Notes under the pieces: generated by a model
Told to the model about the DNA's origin: nothing
The model's database searches: none
What the model saw: only the letters and a program-made list of their open reading frames with translations
NCBI GenBank assembly: GCA_016081115.2
Contig: CM071936.1
Location: 89,023,943-89,087,942 of the forward strand
Length of the DNA stretch: 64,000 nt
DNA from: Rehmannia glutinosa
Taxonomy: Eukaryota > Streptophyta > Magnoliopsida > Lamiales > Orobanchaceae
Reading direction: 5' to 3'
Shown here: piece after piece, positions 45,055 to 58,290 of the stretch
Layout: each line of letters opens with the position of its first letter
Position numbering within the stretch: position 1 is the stretch's first letter
Position numbers and translations under genes: made by a program

Positions 45055-46882
45055 CGCACATCAAAGATCGCATCTGGCGCATAATACAAAGCTGGAATGA
45101 TCGCTCTCTCTGAAAGGCTGGGAAAGAAATTCTCATAAAATCTGTGCTCCAATCCATCCCCGTTTATGCGATGTCCTGCTTTCGACTCCCGGTTTCTCTT
45201 ATTTCAGACATTCACTCCATGATCGGGTCCTACTAGTGGGGATCAAACCCGGACAAAAAGAAAATACATTGGGTATCATGGGCAGCCCTCACGCGTGCGA
45301 AATCTCAAGGCGGACTGGGCTTTAAGGACCTTCAGATTTTTAATTTGGCTATGTTAGGCAAGCAGGCTTGGCGTCTTCTCACTCAGTCGTCTTCCCTATT
45401 GGCCCGGGTCCTTCAGGCTAAATACTATCCCTCGTCTGGTTTCATGGAATCCAAACTCGGTAACTGCCCATCCTGGACCTGGAGAAGTATTATTGAAGCC
45501 CGAAGACTTCTCTTGGTTGGTTGTAGAAAGCAAATTTACTCAGGTCGTACTACTCGGATTTGGGGTGACCGTTGGATCCCTAAACCCCCAAACTTTACCT
45601 CCTCCTCAACTTCGAATCTACTCCCTCGGAACGCAACAGTCAACGCCCTATTGAATTCATCCGGCAACCATTGGAACACAACGCTAGTTAATCACATATT
45701 CTCGGAAGATGAAGCGCGCCTTATTCTGGAAATTCCGGTGTCACTCACGGCTCAAAACGATAAGTGGACATGGCACTTTTCTAAATCAGGCAAATACACC
45801 ATCAAGTCGGCATATCACACCATCCTCACGCACACGACATTTTTCCCGGAATTCAATTCCAATAGTTCTTCTAGCTCTGGCCCGAACCCGATATGGAAGA
45901 AACTATGGAAATTTAAAATCCCGAGTCGCATTCTCCACTTCTCATGGCGATTTTTAATGGATTCTCTGCCCTCCCCGTTGAATTTGGAACGTCGGGGTAT
46001 CGTCAATCAGTATGTCTGCCCACTTTGTCGATCAACAGACTCTTCATTGACCCATCTGTTCTTTCTTTGCCCAACTTCATCTAGTATCTGGTACATGGCA
46101 GGGCTTAGCGAGGTCATCCACACCTTTACTCATCCAGTGGCGGATATTTGGGCTAGAATTTGCTCTCCAACACACCATCTCATGTTGGAGAATTTTTCTT
46201 AGCCCTTTGTAATGCTATTTGGTACGCCCGAAACCTGCAAATTTTCGAAGATACCTAATCGCAGTCCCATATTTTGGTTGCCGGAGTTTCGCACATGCTT
46301 CACTCCTTCCGTGCAGCCAACACTTGGCCCGAACACGATTCTTTATCCCACCGCTCCACCATTTTCGACAAGGCCCCCCGGGGTACCCACATCTTCTTTG
46401 ACGACGTTGTTTCGCTCCCTAGAACTTGTGCTGGCATCGGAGTATATGTTCGGGATTCTGAAGGTAACTTTGTTCATGGATTGGCCCGAAAATTCCCCGG
46501 AATTTCTAATCCCCTCGTGGCGGAATCACTGGCCCTGCGAGAAGCCTTGCTTGTAGCCCACAGACTTAAGCTTAATTCGGCCTCTATCATTGGGGACTCT
46601 GTCTCTGGACTTCTTGCGGCGAAGAAAGATGCGGGACGTCGAACAAGTTTGCCTCAAAGATATATGAAGATATCCGTATTTCATCTCTTCTTATCGGACA
46701 CTTAGTTTATTTTGGATCAGTAGAAATTTTAATTCCATAGCTCATGAGTTAGCTCAGTTTGCAAAATATTCTAACTCTATGTCTACCTCATGGGAGGATG
46801 TTCTGGACTTTTTGTCTCATTCGATGCTGGACGATTTCCAGCAATAATATATTACCTTTTCCTTTAAAAAAAAAAAAAAAAA
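45055..46882 (+). mobile_element. 5'-truncated LINE with A-tail
   Basis: The 3' end is the A run at 46866-46883. The flanking copies AGAACAAATTTTTG (45041-45054) and AGAACAGAATTTTTG (46883-46897) differ by one inserted base, an aged target duplication. Only the C-terminal third of ORF2 is present, the usual result of incomplete reverse transcription. Confidence 0.85.
45070..46828 (+). pseudogene. LINE ORF2 C-terminal part (zf-RVT and RNase H), broken
   Basis: The frame starts inside the reverse transcriptase thumb region (WNDRSLS, then DIHSMI) with early stops. The longest open piece, 45345-46202, has MLGKQAWRLL and the zf-RVT block, including CPLCRSTDSSLTHLFFLCP (CX2C...HX4C). A frameshift leads to an RNase H piece (46274-46705, with AGIGVYVRDSEGNF, ESLALREALLVAHRL and GDSVSGLLA). 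The first aspartate motif of RNase H is altered. No activity is expected. Confidence 0.85.
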
Positions 46883-46897
46883 AGAACAGAATTTTTG

Positions 46898-47201
46898 AAT
46901 TGGAGCTTTCAAATGCCTATTCAATTAATTCGACTCGGAAAAAAATGAAGCATTCAAATTCGATTGCATAAACAGAAAAGGGGGAAGAGTAGTGGAGCAA
47001 AAACCTAAGGTCCTAAGACTATTGGTTGAAACTTCCAAACTTTGTGAATCTGAAACGCGTGGTGGCAGTGGGTGGGGAACAAGGTCCCCCAATAATTCAC
47101 AAGTACCCCAGCAAGTTGCATTATCATCTTCCACTTTAGATCAGATTACCATTTTTCCACGTTTCTAATGTTTGTCTTCTTTTTTGTTTTAAAACTTTTA
47201 A
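46898..47201. other. Short spacer, nothing recognised
   Basis: Non-coding spacer between the truncated LINE and the next MITE. No motif was seen. Confidence 0.4.
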
Positions 47202-47974
47202 TATTAAAAAGGCAAAATTACAAAATTATTCCTGCAACTAAAAGGTGGATGAAAGGCCAAATAATGGATCGAATAACGCGGTCCTCCTCATGTTAGGAGC
47301 TTCTGTCCTCTCGTCTGAGCGTCTCTGTTCCCCCTTGGGCATGGGTTAGGGTTTCTCTTTCCCTTTGTCGTTCCCTTCTTCCCCCTACTTCCTCCCTCTC
47401 AGTCGATTCCTCCCCACCTGCTCCTCCTCTTCCCTACCACCTCCGACGTCTTTCTTCTCGGTCCTTCTGCTGGGTTTTACTCCGATCTCCCGCAGCCCAT
47501 ACGTGCACGCTCTTAAGTGGGTTTGCTCAGAAAGTTGTCAGACCGGGTTTTGCGCCTGGTATTCCTGTCCTACCACTTACCATCTTTCACGTGTCCTTCC
47601 CCACCAAACAATAGTTAGTGCGATCGGCGCTCCTTGTTTTTTAATTGCTGAGTCATCTTTCACTAACCTTTCATGGGCTTTTTCATGCACATAATTAAAA
47701 TATAAGCTTATCTTTTAGGTTTTTTTACTTTTTCTTCATTCCTGGTCGTGTTTCTTTCCCCTCCATTTCCTTTTTTCTGGCTTTTTGTGTTTGTCTTTTG
47801 CGTCTGTCTGGTGCGTCCCGCTACCCCTCTCCGGCGTCCTTACCCCTCTTGCTTGTCTGCGTCTTTTGCTTCGGTTAGGTTGTAGGGTCGTCATATTCTA
47901 CGTCTGTGTTATTCTCCAAATTCTCTTGCAGGTTATTTTCGACCAGTCGCTGTTAGATTTGTATCAGAGGAATC

Positions 47975-49408
47975 GTGACTATGGCAGACCTCACGGACAG
48001 GGAGACCAAAGTTATCGATTTGGATGAGGACAATGAACCACTCAACACGATCAATGAATCACAAGGATACTGTTTGGCAGGGACATTAATCACACAGAAA
48101 ACCTACAATTCTTTCTACCTCCTAGAAGTGATGAAGAAGTCTTGGAAACCAAGTAAGGGTTTCAATGCACGTGAATGGGGTAAAAACCTATTTCTCTTTC
48201 GCTTTGATGATCCGAAAGAAAGAGATTGGGTCATTTCGAATCAACCATGGCACTTCGAAGGATTTCTGTTCGCTCTAAAAGAGATTGGTGGAACTGAACA
48301 GCCCTCCAACATTTCAATCACTGAAACACCATTCTGGACTCGTCTCTACGATCTCCCAGTCGCTTGCATGAATAAAAGAGCCATATCAGCAATGACCAGA
48401 CAAATCGGTACACTTGTGGCTTGGGACCCGGATGGCGATAGCATTTTCGGAAAATCGGCTCGCATCAAAGTGTCCATTGATATCACAAAACCACTGATCC
48501 GGGGAATTACAATCAAAGTAAAAGGTGAATCGAAATGGGTCCCCCTTAAATACGAATCACTACCGGTCTACTGTTTTTGTTGTGGCGTAATTGGACATCA
48601 CTTTCGAACGTGTGCGGAATATGACAATAATTCGGATACGTCCCCATCAGAAGCCAAATACGGTCAGTGGTTGAAAGCTTCACCCTTCAAACGTGCTCGT
48701 TCGCACACAGCCGATAACCCTAAACCCCCCATCAACCCTAACCTCTCAAAAAAACTCTCATATCCAGCAGAAATCCACAAGCCCACCCCAGCCCCAAAAC
48801 TTAGCAACCCGGAACCCACCCTACCGGAAAAACAGCCCCAACCAAACCATAATGCACTCTCAATTGTACCCATCCTTGACTCCCTATTCCTATCATCCCA
48901 AGCCACTACCTCACGCCCCCCACCCAATCAGTGTCCCACTCCCTCCATATCTCTCCCAAACCTAGCAACTATATCTATCCCATTTAGTAGCCAACCTCAG
49001 ATTCCTAATACTCATGCTACAACCCTCTACACCACAATCCAGAAACACAACCTCACACCCCATTCTACATCAGACCCCTCCTCCATCAATTTCTTGACAC
49101 ACACGCTTCCCAATACCACTACAAACCCTCACACACCAACCCTCTCACCCAGCACAAAAAAGGCTAACACATGGACCCGACTGCAAACATGCAAACCAAA
49201 ACTCCCAACAAACCCTCCCAGCACATCTCCAAAAAAACGAAAAACAAAAAACCCTCACTATCAGCGCACCCACCCAGCCCCATCCCCCAACAAAAACCAA
49301 AATATTCCTCCTACACCCCAGAACGAACAGAAACGCCAGATCCTTCTTTTTCGACAACGGCGGAGGCTGCTAAGGAGCAGTCCCGCCGACAACAATGAGT
49401 TGCTATAG
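47975..49408 (+). CDS. LINE ORF1 protein (DUF4283 and zinc knuckle), 477 aa
   Basis: The frame is open throughout. Residues about 30-190 form the DUF4283 domain (NLFLFRFDDPKERDWVI, NQPWHFEGFLFALKE, FWTRLYDLPVACMNKR). A zinc knuckle CX2CX4HX4C follows (C200, C203, H208, C213). The C-terminal half is a long Pro/Thr/Ser-rich tail ending in basic residues. Initiation may be at Met1 or at Met3 (MADLTDRETK). It should bind element RNA. It overlaps the ORF2 start (49395) by 14 bases. Confidence 0.85.
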   Translation: MTMADLTDRETKVIDLDEDNEPLNTINESQGYCLAGTLITQKTYNSFYLLEVMKKSWKPSKGFNAREWGKNLFLFRFDDPKERDWVISNQPWHFEGFLFALKEIGGTEQPSNISITETPFWTRLYDLPVACMNKRAISAMTRQIGTLVAWDPDGDSIFGKSARIKVSIDITKPLIRGITIKVKGESKWVPLKYESLPVYCFCCGVIGHHFRTCAEYDNNSDTSPSEAKYGQWLKASPFKRARSHTADNPKPPINPNLSKKLSYPAEIHKPTPAPKLSNPEPTLPEKQPQPNHNALSIVPILDSLFLSSQATTSRPPPNQCPTPSISLPNLATISIPFSSQPQIPNTHATTLYTTIQKHNLTPHSTSDPSSINFLTHTLPNTTTNPHTPTLSPSTKKANTWTRLQTCKPKLPTNPPSTSPKKRKTKNPHYQRTHPAPSPNKNQNIPPTPQNEQKRQILLFRQRRRLLRSSPADNNELL

Positions 49409-52400
49409 TTGGAACGCCGAGGGCTTGGGAACCCTCGACAGTTCATGTGCTTACGCGAGATATCGAAGAAAAGATCCCACTATTGTATTTCTTATGGAAA
49501 CAAAGTTACTTAATTCGGAGATTGGTATAGTTTGCGATAAATTGGGTTTTGATAATTTTTTTTGTGTAGATTGTGACATGAGTAATGGCGGGCGGAGAGG
49601 TGGGCTTTGCCTTTATGTGGAAGGACTCAATCGGTCTTACCGTGACAAAGTACCATACAAACCATGCCATAGATTCAATGATTGATGGACGATGGAGGTT
49701 AACGGGATATATGGTTGGCCAGAGGAGCAGTTGAAACTGAATACTTGGCAACTCATTAAAGCCCTCTATGCTAACGACGACACTCCGTGGATATGCATCG
49801 GAGATTTTAATGAAGTCCTATATCATTCCGAGAAACTAGGAGGTCGTCCAAAAGATGAGTCCAAAATTAAAGCCTTTAGGGACACACTATCGGAATGCAA
49901 TCTTGATGATCTCGGCTTCGAAGGGTTTAAGTTCACGTGGACGAATGGGCAGGAGGGTTCGAATAATATTCAGGAGCGTCCAGACAGGTGTGTGGCTAAC
50001 ATCGATTGGGTGAGTCAGTTCCCACAATATAAAATCGAACATCTTATTCAAGATCGCCTCGGACCACTCGTCCGATTTTGCTATCTTGGTCACCACTAAG
50101 ACCCGATCAAGGAAAAGACGACGGCGGATATTAGGTTCGAAAAAATGTGGCTACAAGACGCTCTTGTAAGCCCTTTATCAAACAGCGTGGAATTCTTCCC
50201 TGGGAACAATTCACCGAAAGGCAGGAAAAAAATACACAAGTCGGGGCGTCTCTTACAACAATGGAGTCCACTCATTTTGGTATTATACGAAAACAGATAG
50301 ATGATGCCAGAAACCAACTGGGAAAATTACAATCTTTGCCTCCCAACACAAACAATAACAGAGCCGCTAAAGAACTTGAGCATAAAATCACACGGCTCAT
50401 GAAACGGGAAGAAACAATGTGGTTTCAACGGTCCCGTGCGAATTGGATAAAAGATGGGGACAAAAACACGGCTTTTTTTCACAAAGTGGCTAGTGGTCGA
50501 CAAAAGCGAAATACGATCGAAAAAATCATGAACACCGAAGGCAGTTGGGTTGAGGATCATGACGGGATAGCAAACGTCCTTCAGAAATTCTACGAAAACC
50601 TATTCACGTCAACCACTGATACAAATTTCAACAGCGCACTGGACGCTATAGCCCCAAGAATGCCGGGGGATCTCACGGCTGAAATTGGCGCACCCTTTAC
50701 CGAGCCAGAAATCATCGCAGCCCTTTCTCAGATGCACCCTTCTAAGGCCCCCGGGCCCGACGGTATGCCTGCACTTTTTTTCCAACAATTCTGGTCGTTT
50801 ATTAGCAAAGATATTGTTGCCACGATTCTGAACGTTCTCAATAACAATGTTGATCCCTCCCCCCTTAACCATACCCATATTATTCTCATTCCCAAAAAGA
50901 AAAACACGTCCCTCCCCAATGATTTCAGGCCGATTAGCTTATGCAATGTTATTTTCAAAATTATTACTAAAGTCATAGCTAATAGGATTAAACCACTCTC
51001 ACTCATGTTATACACCGAGTCAATCGGCATTTATTCCGGTCGGTTAATTACGGATAATGCCCTTGTGGCTTTCGAAATTTTTCATGCCATGAAACACAAC
51101 ATCGCCACAAAAAGGGCTCATTCGCTCTCAAACTTGACATGAGCAAAGCGCACGATAGAGTCGAGTGGAATTTTTGCACCAAGTTATGTTAAAAATAGGA
51201 CTCGAGCCATCTTGCATCACTCATTATGCGTTGTGTCTCCACGGTGTCTTACTCTGGCTTACTAACGGTATCCCCGGAACTATTTTTACCCCATCACGAG
51301 GACTTCGCCAAGGCGATCCTCTCTCCCCATATTTGTTCTTATTTTGTGCAGAAGCATTCTCATCTCTCATCAGACGTTCGGAGGTAGCTGGGCGCATACA
51401 CGGTTTTCGCATTTGTAGACGGGCACCCCCAATCTCCCATCTATTTTTCGCCGATGAAGATAATATTCGGGAGGGCAAACACTAGCGAAATTCAAGAAGT
51501 CCGAATATTATTACTCTATACGGTGAAGCATCCCGGATGGTCAATTTTGAGAAGTCCGAAATAAATTTTTCCAAAGGGGTTGGGCAAACCGCAAAGAACT
51601 CTCGCAAATAGTCTTGGCGTGCAATGTGTTGATAAACACCTCATATATTTGGGGCTACCGGCTACTGTGGGGCGTTCAAAGAAGAGTATTTTTCAGTCGT
51701 TGGTGGACCGAGTGGGGAAAAAACTTAAAAATTGGAAAGCTATAACACTATCAATAGCTGGCAAAATGACGCCATCGAAAAGTGTGTGTGGCAGCAATCC
51801 CGACATATATCATGAGTTGCTTCCAAATCCCAAAGAGAAATTTGCCAAAACTGAATTCCATCATGGCAAGCTTCTCGGTGGGGACAAAAGAGAGAGGAGA
51901 AAAAAATACATTGGCTACAATGGCACACATTATGTAAACCGAAAGAGCATGGAGGCTGGGCTTTCGAGAGCTATCCGTCTTTAATAAAGCCATGCTAGCC
52001 AAACAAGGGTGGAGATTAATTCGGGATGATAACTCGCTTGCCCAAACCCTAAGAGCCCGATATTACCCCAACGGGGATTTCCTCACCGCTACAATTGGCT
52101 ACAACCCCGTTTCACCTCGGCGAAGCATTGTGGCGGGAAGGGACATCCTCCCGAAAGGTTCTAGAGGCGGCTCATAGGAATGGACGATCTACTCGGATTT
52201 GGAAAGACCCATGGCTCCCAACACATAGTTCATTTAGACCTTGCACACCCCATGGTGATCATCCCGAGAACATGCGGGTTTCAAAGACTATTTATAGAAG
52301 GGCAAGCGGAATGGAACGAGGAGACGGTGCGACAAATGTTCACGCATGAGGAAGCTCAAAATATTTTGAGCATTCCTTTGCGTAATTTTTGGTGTGACGA

Positions 52401-53382
52401 TATTTGGGCGTGGCATTTCACCGCAAATGGCCGATATAGTGTCAAAACCGGTTATAGAGTTGGCTTAGCGGTGGATAACCGTTTTACTAGCGCACTCGTC
52501 ATCCGGAAACAGAGACCCTTTGGAAATGGATGTGGAGACCGCCTGCACCCCCCCAAGGTACAAGTCTTTTTGTGGAAAATTTTACATAATATACTCCCCG
52601 TGCGTGCGACACTATTTCACCGAAGGCGGTCCCAAACCCATTTTGCGAGCGATGTGGGGAAGAGATCGAAACTATCGAACATGCTCTTGGGATTGTCCGT
52701 GGAGCTTATTTTTCTGGCAAGCCTCCCCTCTCCGGCTTGACTCGGCATTAACTAACCCCGCAGCCTCGTTGGCGGACATGGCTCAGGTAATCGCAAAGCT
52801 TAATGACGAAGAGGTGAGCACCCTGTTTGCCATGCACCTTTGGACATCGTGGTACGCAAGAAACATGAGAACATTCCAAGGGAAGGAAATTCCACATACT
52901 GATTGCTTTTCATTAGCTTTGAGATGTCTACAGGAATATAAAGATGGAAAGGAAGTGTCTCTAACCAAGGAACCACCAATCACAATCCATGAGTGGCAAC
53001 GACCGCGAGAAGGAGTTTTCAAGATTAATACAGATGCGTCGATTATCAAACGAGAAGGATCGAGTATTGGCGTAGTGGTGCGAACGCACAACGGCGAGGT
53101 CATACAAGTACGAGCTCAAAATTCAAACAAGAATTCGCAATAGATATAATGGAAGCAGTTGCATGCCGTGAGGGTCTCAAACTCGCGAATGAGCTCCAAC
53201 TCGAATATGTAGAAGTAGAGACGGACTGCAAAATACTCGTACAATCTTATCAGCGGCACCAAGCAAATCTGACATATCTAGGAAGGGTGATTGATGACAT
53301 ACGCGAACCTCGCTCCTCGTTTAGATCGTGCGTGATCCGACATTCCTCGCTCCGCAAACTTGATGGCACATCATCTAGCTAG
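49395..53382 (+). pseudogene. LINE ORF2 (endonuclease, RT, RNase H), broken
   Basis: Endonuclease blocks: SWNAEGLG, FLMETK, then after a stop at 49683, GDFNEVLYHSEKLGG and FKFTWTNGQ. Reverse transcriptase (50147-51142): PSKAPGPDGMPALFF, HIILIPKK, DFRPISLCNVIFKI. A second piece (51165-51485) has GLRQGDPLSPYLF, but the catalytic motif reads FFADED through a small deletion with frameshift, where FADD is expected. Pieces of zf-RVT follow (52180-52740). Last is RNase H (INTDAS at about 53030, MEAVACREGL, VETDCKILV). At least five frameshifts or stops; not functional. Confidence 0.87.
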
Positions 53383-53989
53383 ATTTGCTTTTTCAAATTT
53401 GAGTTGTAATGTTTACTCTCGGTTTGTATCCCCGAACTACTACACCTCATCCTCGAAGATGAGCTTGTTTCTGTCTTTTTAATAAAATTTGCTTTTTCCC
53501 TCAAAAAAAAAAAAAAAAAAGGTGGATGAAAAAGGTCCTTCAAAATTTTTAAATGACAAAATAGTCCTATAACTATGTATGATTTTGCAAAATAGTCTCC
53601 GCAAAATGTATGGTTTGCAAAATAGTCCTCAGAATCGGTACTTGAATATCATATTTGGTCTTAATTTCATCAGAAATTGGAAGTTACATGTGTCGCTCAC
53701 GTGATCGAAATCCTATAAAAATTCAAATTGCCGTGACTAAAATTGAGACTCAAGTATAAGTTACAGGACTATTTTGCAAATCGTGCAATTTTGACTATTT
53801 TGTAATATCGCATATAATTACTGAGGACTATTTTGCAATTTGAGTATTTTACAGACCTTTTCGCAACCGCTTTTTAGTTACTGAGGACTAATTTTGCAAT
53901 TTTGCCTATTAAAAAAGAGAAAATATTTACACATCCAAACTATAGATTGTTTTTTCACGCTTTGCCTTATAAACATTATTTTTTGGAGG

Positions 53990-54520
53990 TAATTTCTTGT
54001 TAGACGGCCTAACGGTTAGACGAATCGGCTTAATGAATCTATCCAACCCGGCGACTCCATCGCCCAAAGAACTTAAGAATATTAATACTTTTTAGAGGAC
54101 CTACTAATACTTTTCAGTGAGACTACTAATACGTTTTAGTAGAGAAACTACTAAAAACCTTTCAAGGAAAAACTAATATTTATTCAGGAGAACTAATAAA
54201 CTATAACATTTTAGGAGGTTATTAACTATATTCAAGTAAACAACATAATAACACTTTCAGAGGTATTAATAATAATACTTTTTCTGACGAAACCTAGTAC
54301 TTTTTTGTGATCTAGTGATATTATATCACTGTCCAATCTTACAAAAACTAACACGTTTAAGTGAATTATGTACTAACACTTTTCCGATGGACTGTTAATA
54401 TATACATTCCAAATTGAATGCTAATTTCGGTCCATACTAATAAAATAAAAACCTCACTGGGCCGGGTTTTGGATCCTTTAATATATTTTGGCCCGTTAGA
54501 CCGCCTGAAAAGAATTTTTG
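53990..54520. mobile_element. MULE-like TIR element, boundaries approximate
   Basis: The left arm (TTAGACGGCCTAACGG, then CCAACCCGGC) is mirrored by the right arm (GGCCGGGTTTTGG, then CCCGTTAGACCGCC). The core has ACTAATACTTTT words. A 9-bp duplication was not found. No coding frame. Confidence 0.5.
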
Positions 54521-54852
54521 TCTATTTTTATACTTTATTATCTAAACTAAACTACACGAGATTTAAACTTTGTCATCTGGACCCATCAAGTGGCATTCAT
54601 CAAGACTCCATCACATGCAAGACATAGTTCATTGTTTAATGTGGCAAAACAATATTCTAACTTTCCAAGATTAGGCTCAAACAATCGGAATTGAACATAT
54701 TGAGAAATCACCGAACTCGGAGCAAAGCGTGCTCGAATAAAAAGTTTGTCTTGCAACTTGCTAAGAATCGAATCCATGTACCGACGAAATATTCTGCCAT
54801 GGGGGTGCTCCATATGGTAATTTGCAAATCTTGTGTTGCTCAAGTGGTAATA
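54521..54852. other. Spacer with tRNA-like motifs
   Basis: A minus-strand GGATTCGATTC (about 54766-54776) resembles a pol III B box, but no matching A box was placed with confidence. No gene. Confidence 0.3.
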
Positions 54853-54992
54853 TATACATACAGTGGCGGATCCAGAAATTTAATAATGGGGGTACGATAG
54901 ATATTTAAAAAAAAATACGCATAAATGTAGTTAAGTTGTACAACCCAAAAATATTGAACTAAACAGAATATACATACTATCAAAAATATAAA

Positions 54993-57463
54993 TTACAATT
55001 GTGTTCGACGCGTCTTCATTTTCTGAAAGCGGTCTATGATACGATCATCTGAAACTTGTAGAAATATATCCTTCTCAACAAAGGTGACCAAACAATCATT
55101 TAGTAATTGATCACCCATGCTATTCCGCAACCTATTTTTGACACAAGTCATTCCAGAAAATACTCTTTCTACACTTGCAGTGGCGACTGGGAGAATCAAC
55201 ATCAACTTGATAAGCAAATAAATTGTCGGATAAGTCACATGTTTTTTTGTTTCAACAAGCATCTTCAAAAGGGAACCAAGATCATGCAAATTTCTAAACT
55301 TGTCATCTCTTTGCATATCTTCAATGAATATATCAAGTTGACATTCAAGAGCCATCAAATCAATACTTGAAAATTCAGAGGGATAAAATGTGGCAAGTTT
55401 AAGTATTTTTGTCTTGTCAAAAGAAGAGAAGCCATCTTTAGGACTTAAGCAAGCCATGCATATAAGCAATTCCATATTAACCTCATCAAATCGGTTATTT
55501 AGTTCTTGAAGTTGTAAATCAATCACTCCTAGAAAAAAATCAACCCGAAAATGATGAAGGTTTGTCGCTTGTTGAACAAAACGCCTTGATCTTCCTTGTG
55601 GAATATAATGAGCATCCATATCGGGAACAACAATTGCATACTTAGTGCAAAATAAAGTGACTTTACTTAAGAGAGCTTCCCATCCACAATCTCTTGTCTT
55701 TTGCAATAGTTTCTTAGTTAAAGAAACAAGGGACATGGCATTAACAATATCTTGATCTCTTCTTTGCAAAGCAAGACATAAATCATTAGTGTACCCAAAT
55801 ACAGTCAACATCAAGTGTGCCATAAAAGCAAAATCAAATGACTCTAATGAGTACAAAATGGCTTGAGCTTTTACCTTATCTTCTGAATTTGAAGCATTCT
55901 TCCCAATCATCTCAAGTACCTCAACAATTGTAGGAAACAAGTGGATAACATTCAAGAGAGTTTTATAATGAGATCCCCAACGAGTATCACAGGCCTTTTC
56001 AAACCAAGTTCTTGATTCAAACCGGATCCACTCTCCAGTTCATCCATTCCCAATGCTTGAGCAACTTTTTGAGCTTGAATTTCTCGAATCATTTCTCTTC
56101 GTTTACAAGAAACTCCAATCACATTCAACAAGTTTGCAAGTGTCTCAAAAAGCCAACCACAATCATTGTTTTTTTTAGCAACGGCAACAAGTGTTAATTG
56201 AAGTTGATGAGCAAAACAATGAACATAGTATGCACATGGAGTATCCTTCATAATCAAAGTCTTAAGGCCATTTATCTCACCCTTCATATTGCTAGCCCCA
56301 TCATACCCTTGCCCTCGAATCTTAGATGGACTCAACGAATGTTCCACAAGCAAAGACATAATTGCACTTTTAAGTGATAAAGCAGTGGTATCACCAACAT
56401 GTACAAGTCCAATAAATCTCTCTTTTACCATTCCTAGTTTACCATCAACATAACGCAAACAAAGAGCTAGTTGTTCCTTTTGGGATACATCACTTGACTC
56501 ATCGGCTAAAATACAAAAGTAATCATCACCAAGTTCTTCTATAATACGCTTAGTTGTTTCTTTAGCACAACAGTTGATGAGATCTTTTTGGATCGTGGGG
56601 GATGTCATTTGATTATTGCCTGGAGCATTTCCAAAAATGACTTTCTTAACATCATCATTATGTTGTGCTAGCCATTTCAAAAGCTCAAGAAAATTTCCCC
56701 TATTAATTGATTCCTCACTTTCATCATGTCCGCGGCATGCCAACCCTTGGCGCAAAAGAAACCTCAAACAAGAAAGTGAAGCTTTCAAGCGAGTTTCATA
56801 CTCACTTCGAATCACATCATTTGCACTATCAAAAACATGTATAATAGATTTTTTTTTTGAGTCTCTTAAATTCACATATTTCTCATACGCAAGATTATGA
56901 GAACTTCTAACTCCACCAACATGCTTCTCAAACCGAATTGGTTTGTTCCATGACCTAAATCCTTCATTAACAAATGCATCCCATCCCGTGCTAGATTCAA
57001 CGTCATTCTTAAACAAGTAACAAACAAAACAAAATGCCGCATCTTTCTCAATACTATATTCAAGCCAATCATATTTTTTGAACCATAAGACACTAAATCG
57101 ACGCATACCACCAATGTCTCTTTGAGGAAAGTCATGAGTTTTTGGTTGACAAGATTTTTTAAGAATATATGCTCTCCTCACTGCATTTCGTTGTTTTGGA
57201 GGATAATCTATTATGCTTATTCTTTTCCCAGGATCATGAGGAAGAAATTCAACATCATATAGTAATTCTTCCTCCTATTGGATGGAATTTAATGATAGAG
57301 ATGAAGGGGACTCACTATCGATGGAGGGAGCAACACTATCTCTTTGTGAAGAGCAAGAAGTCCCTTGAGATTTCATTTTCTTGAACATAAATTGTAGAAG
57401 ATCGGGTTGTTTTACCATTGTCTTGGTTTTCTTTGAGTTTGACTTAGGCATATCATTCTTCAT
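54993..57463 (-). pseudogene. hAT transposase (ZMYM1-like, DUF4371), one stop and one frameshift
   Basis: The N-terminus is at 57463 (MKNDMPKSNSKKTK). A TTF-type zinc-finger region follows (FSVLWFKKYDWLEYS, AAFCFVCYLF), then the DUF4371 domain with RNase H-like fold (DYFCILADESSDVS, GQGYDGASNMKG, YYVHCFAHQLQLTLV). The C-terminal hAT dimerisation block is ATASVERVFSGM then KNRLRNSMGD near 55110-55190. Two lesions are visible: a TAG stop at about 57277, and a one-base frameshift near 55995, after which DTRWGSHYKTLL continues in another frame. Otherwise the chain is complete, so the element lost autonomy recently. hAT transposases act in the nucleus by cut and paste. Confidence 0.88.
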
Positions 57464-58290
57464 TTCCTAATTAAGTTAACAGTAAACAATAAGAATCAAC
57501 TATATATGTACAATACTACAATAATATATTAATATAACCCCAATTCTATTATAAATCCACAATTATAATCATAATCCACAAACCCTAATTTATATTTCAT
57601 TAACAACTAACTTCATAATAAACTCAATAATAAATCACCCAATAATTAAATTAAAATGATAAACATTAATTAAGCTAAATGATAAACCTAATTATAGTTT
57701 ATTGGATTTGGGGAAATAATTAGCATTTGGTTCTCCCCTGGTTCAATTAAGACCTGTGTGCATTTTTTTTTAATCAAAATGCTTTACTAAATACTAATAC
57801 AGAATACTCTAAATTGAAAAGCCTTAATCTGAACAAAACCAAATCCCCAATATATTTCCCTTTCTAAATCAAGTTCAAATGCCTAATTTCCAGAATGAGC
57901 TCCAAAAATCAACAAGACACCCAAATTCACCATAGAAACACGCACAATCTGAAAAAAAAAATGACACAAAATTAATTGAATAAACACACATTTCCGTGAA
58001 AGAAGAAACCTGGTATTGGGTAATGGTGTTGTTCACTTGTTTGCAGCAAGTTGTTTGAATGGTGTGGTCCTCCAATTTGTTTTAAGGAATAAAGTAATTG
58101 TGGGGAAGAAAAGGGAAAGAAAAGGTGGGGATTGTGTCAAAAGTAGGTAAGGTTCTATTAACTTTCTGAATTTTAATTGTTAAAATATAATTTAAAGGGG
58201 TACAAATATATTATTAATATTTTTTTTAAACTAAAAAAAAAAAAATTCCAAATTGGGGGTACAGCTGTACCCCCAACTCACCATGTGCAT
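57464..58290. other. 5' leader region of the hAT transposon
   Basis: AT-rich sequence between the transposase start and the right terminal repeat. Promoter and leader are expected here; no exact box can be fixed. The ORF 57875-58075 has no family features. Confidence 0.4.

Larger units (their letters stand above)
47255..53516 (+). mobile_element. Nearly full-length LINE (L1-type), 6.3 kb
   Basis: A non-LTR element with a pyrimidine-rich 5' UTR (about 47270-47970), ORF1, ORF2, and an A-tail at 53503-53520. AAAAGGTGGATGAAA occurs at 47240-47254 and 53517-53531, an exact 15-bp target duplication. It belongs to a different lineage from the 10.1-15.9 kb LINE, since its ORF2 carries a C-terminal RNase H domain. 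Confidence 0.9.
47211..53906. mobile_element. MITE with 9-bp duplication, split by a LINE
   Basis: GGCAAAATTACAAAATTA at 47211 and, as the inverse at 53906, GGCAAAATTGCAAAATTA form terminal repeats of at least 45 bases. TATTAAAAA flanks both outer sides (47202-47210 and 53907-53915), a 9-bp MULE-type duplication. The MITE proper is 47211-47254 plus 53532-53906 (about 419 bases); the LINE at 47255-53516 sits near its left end. The interior repeats TTGCAAAATAGTCC words. Confidence 0.75.
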
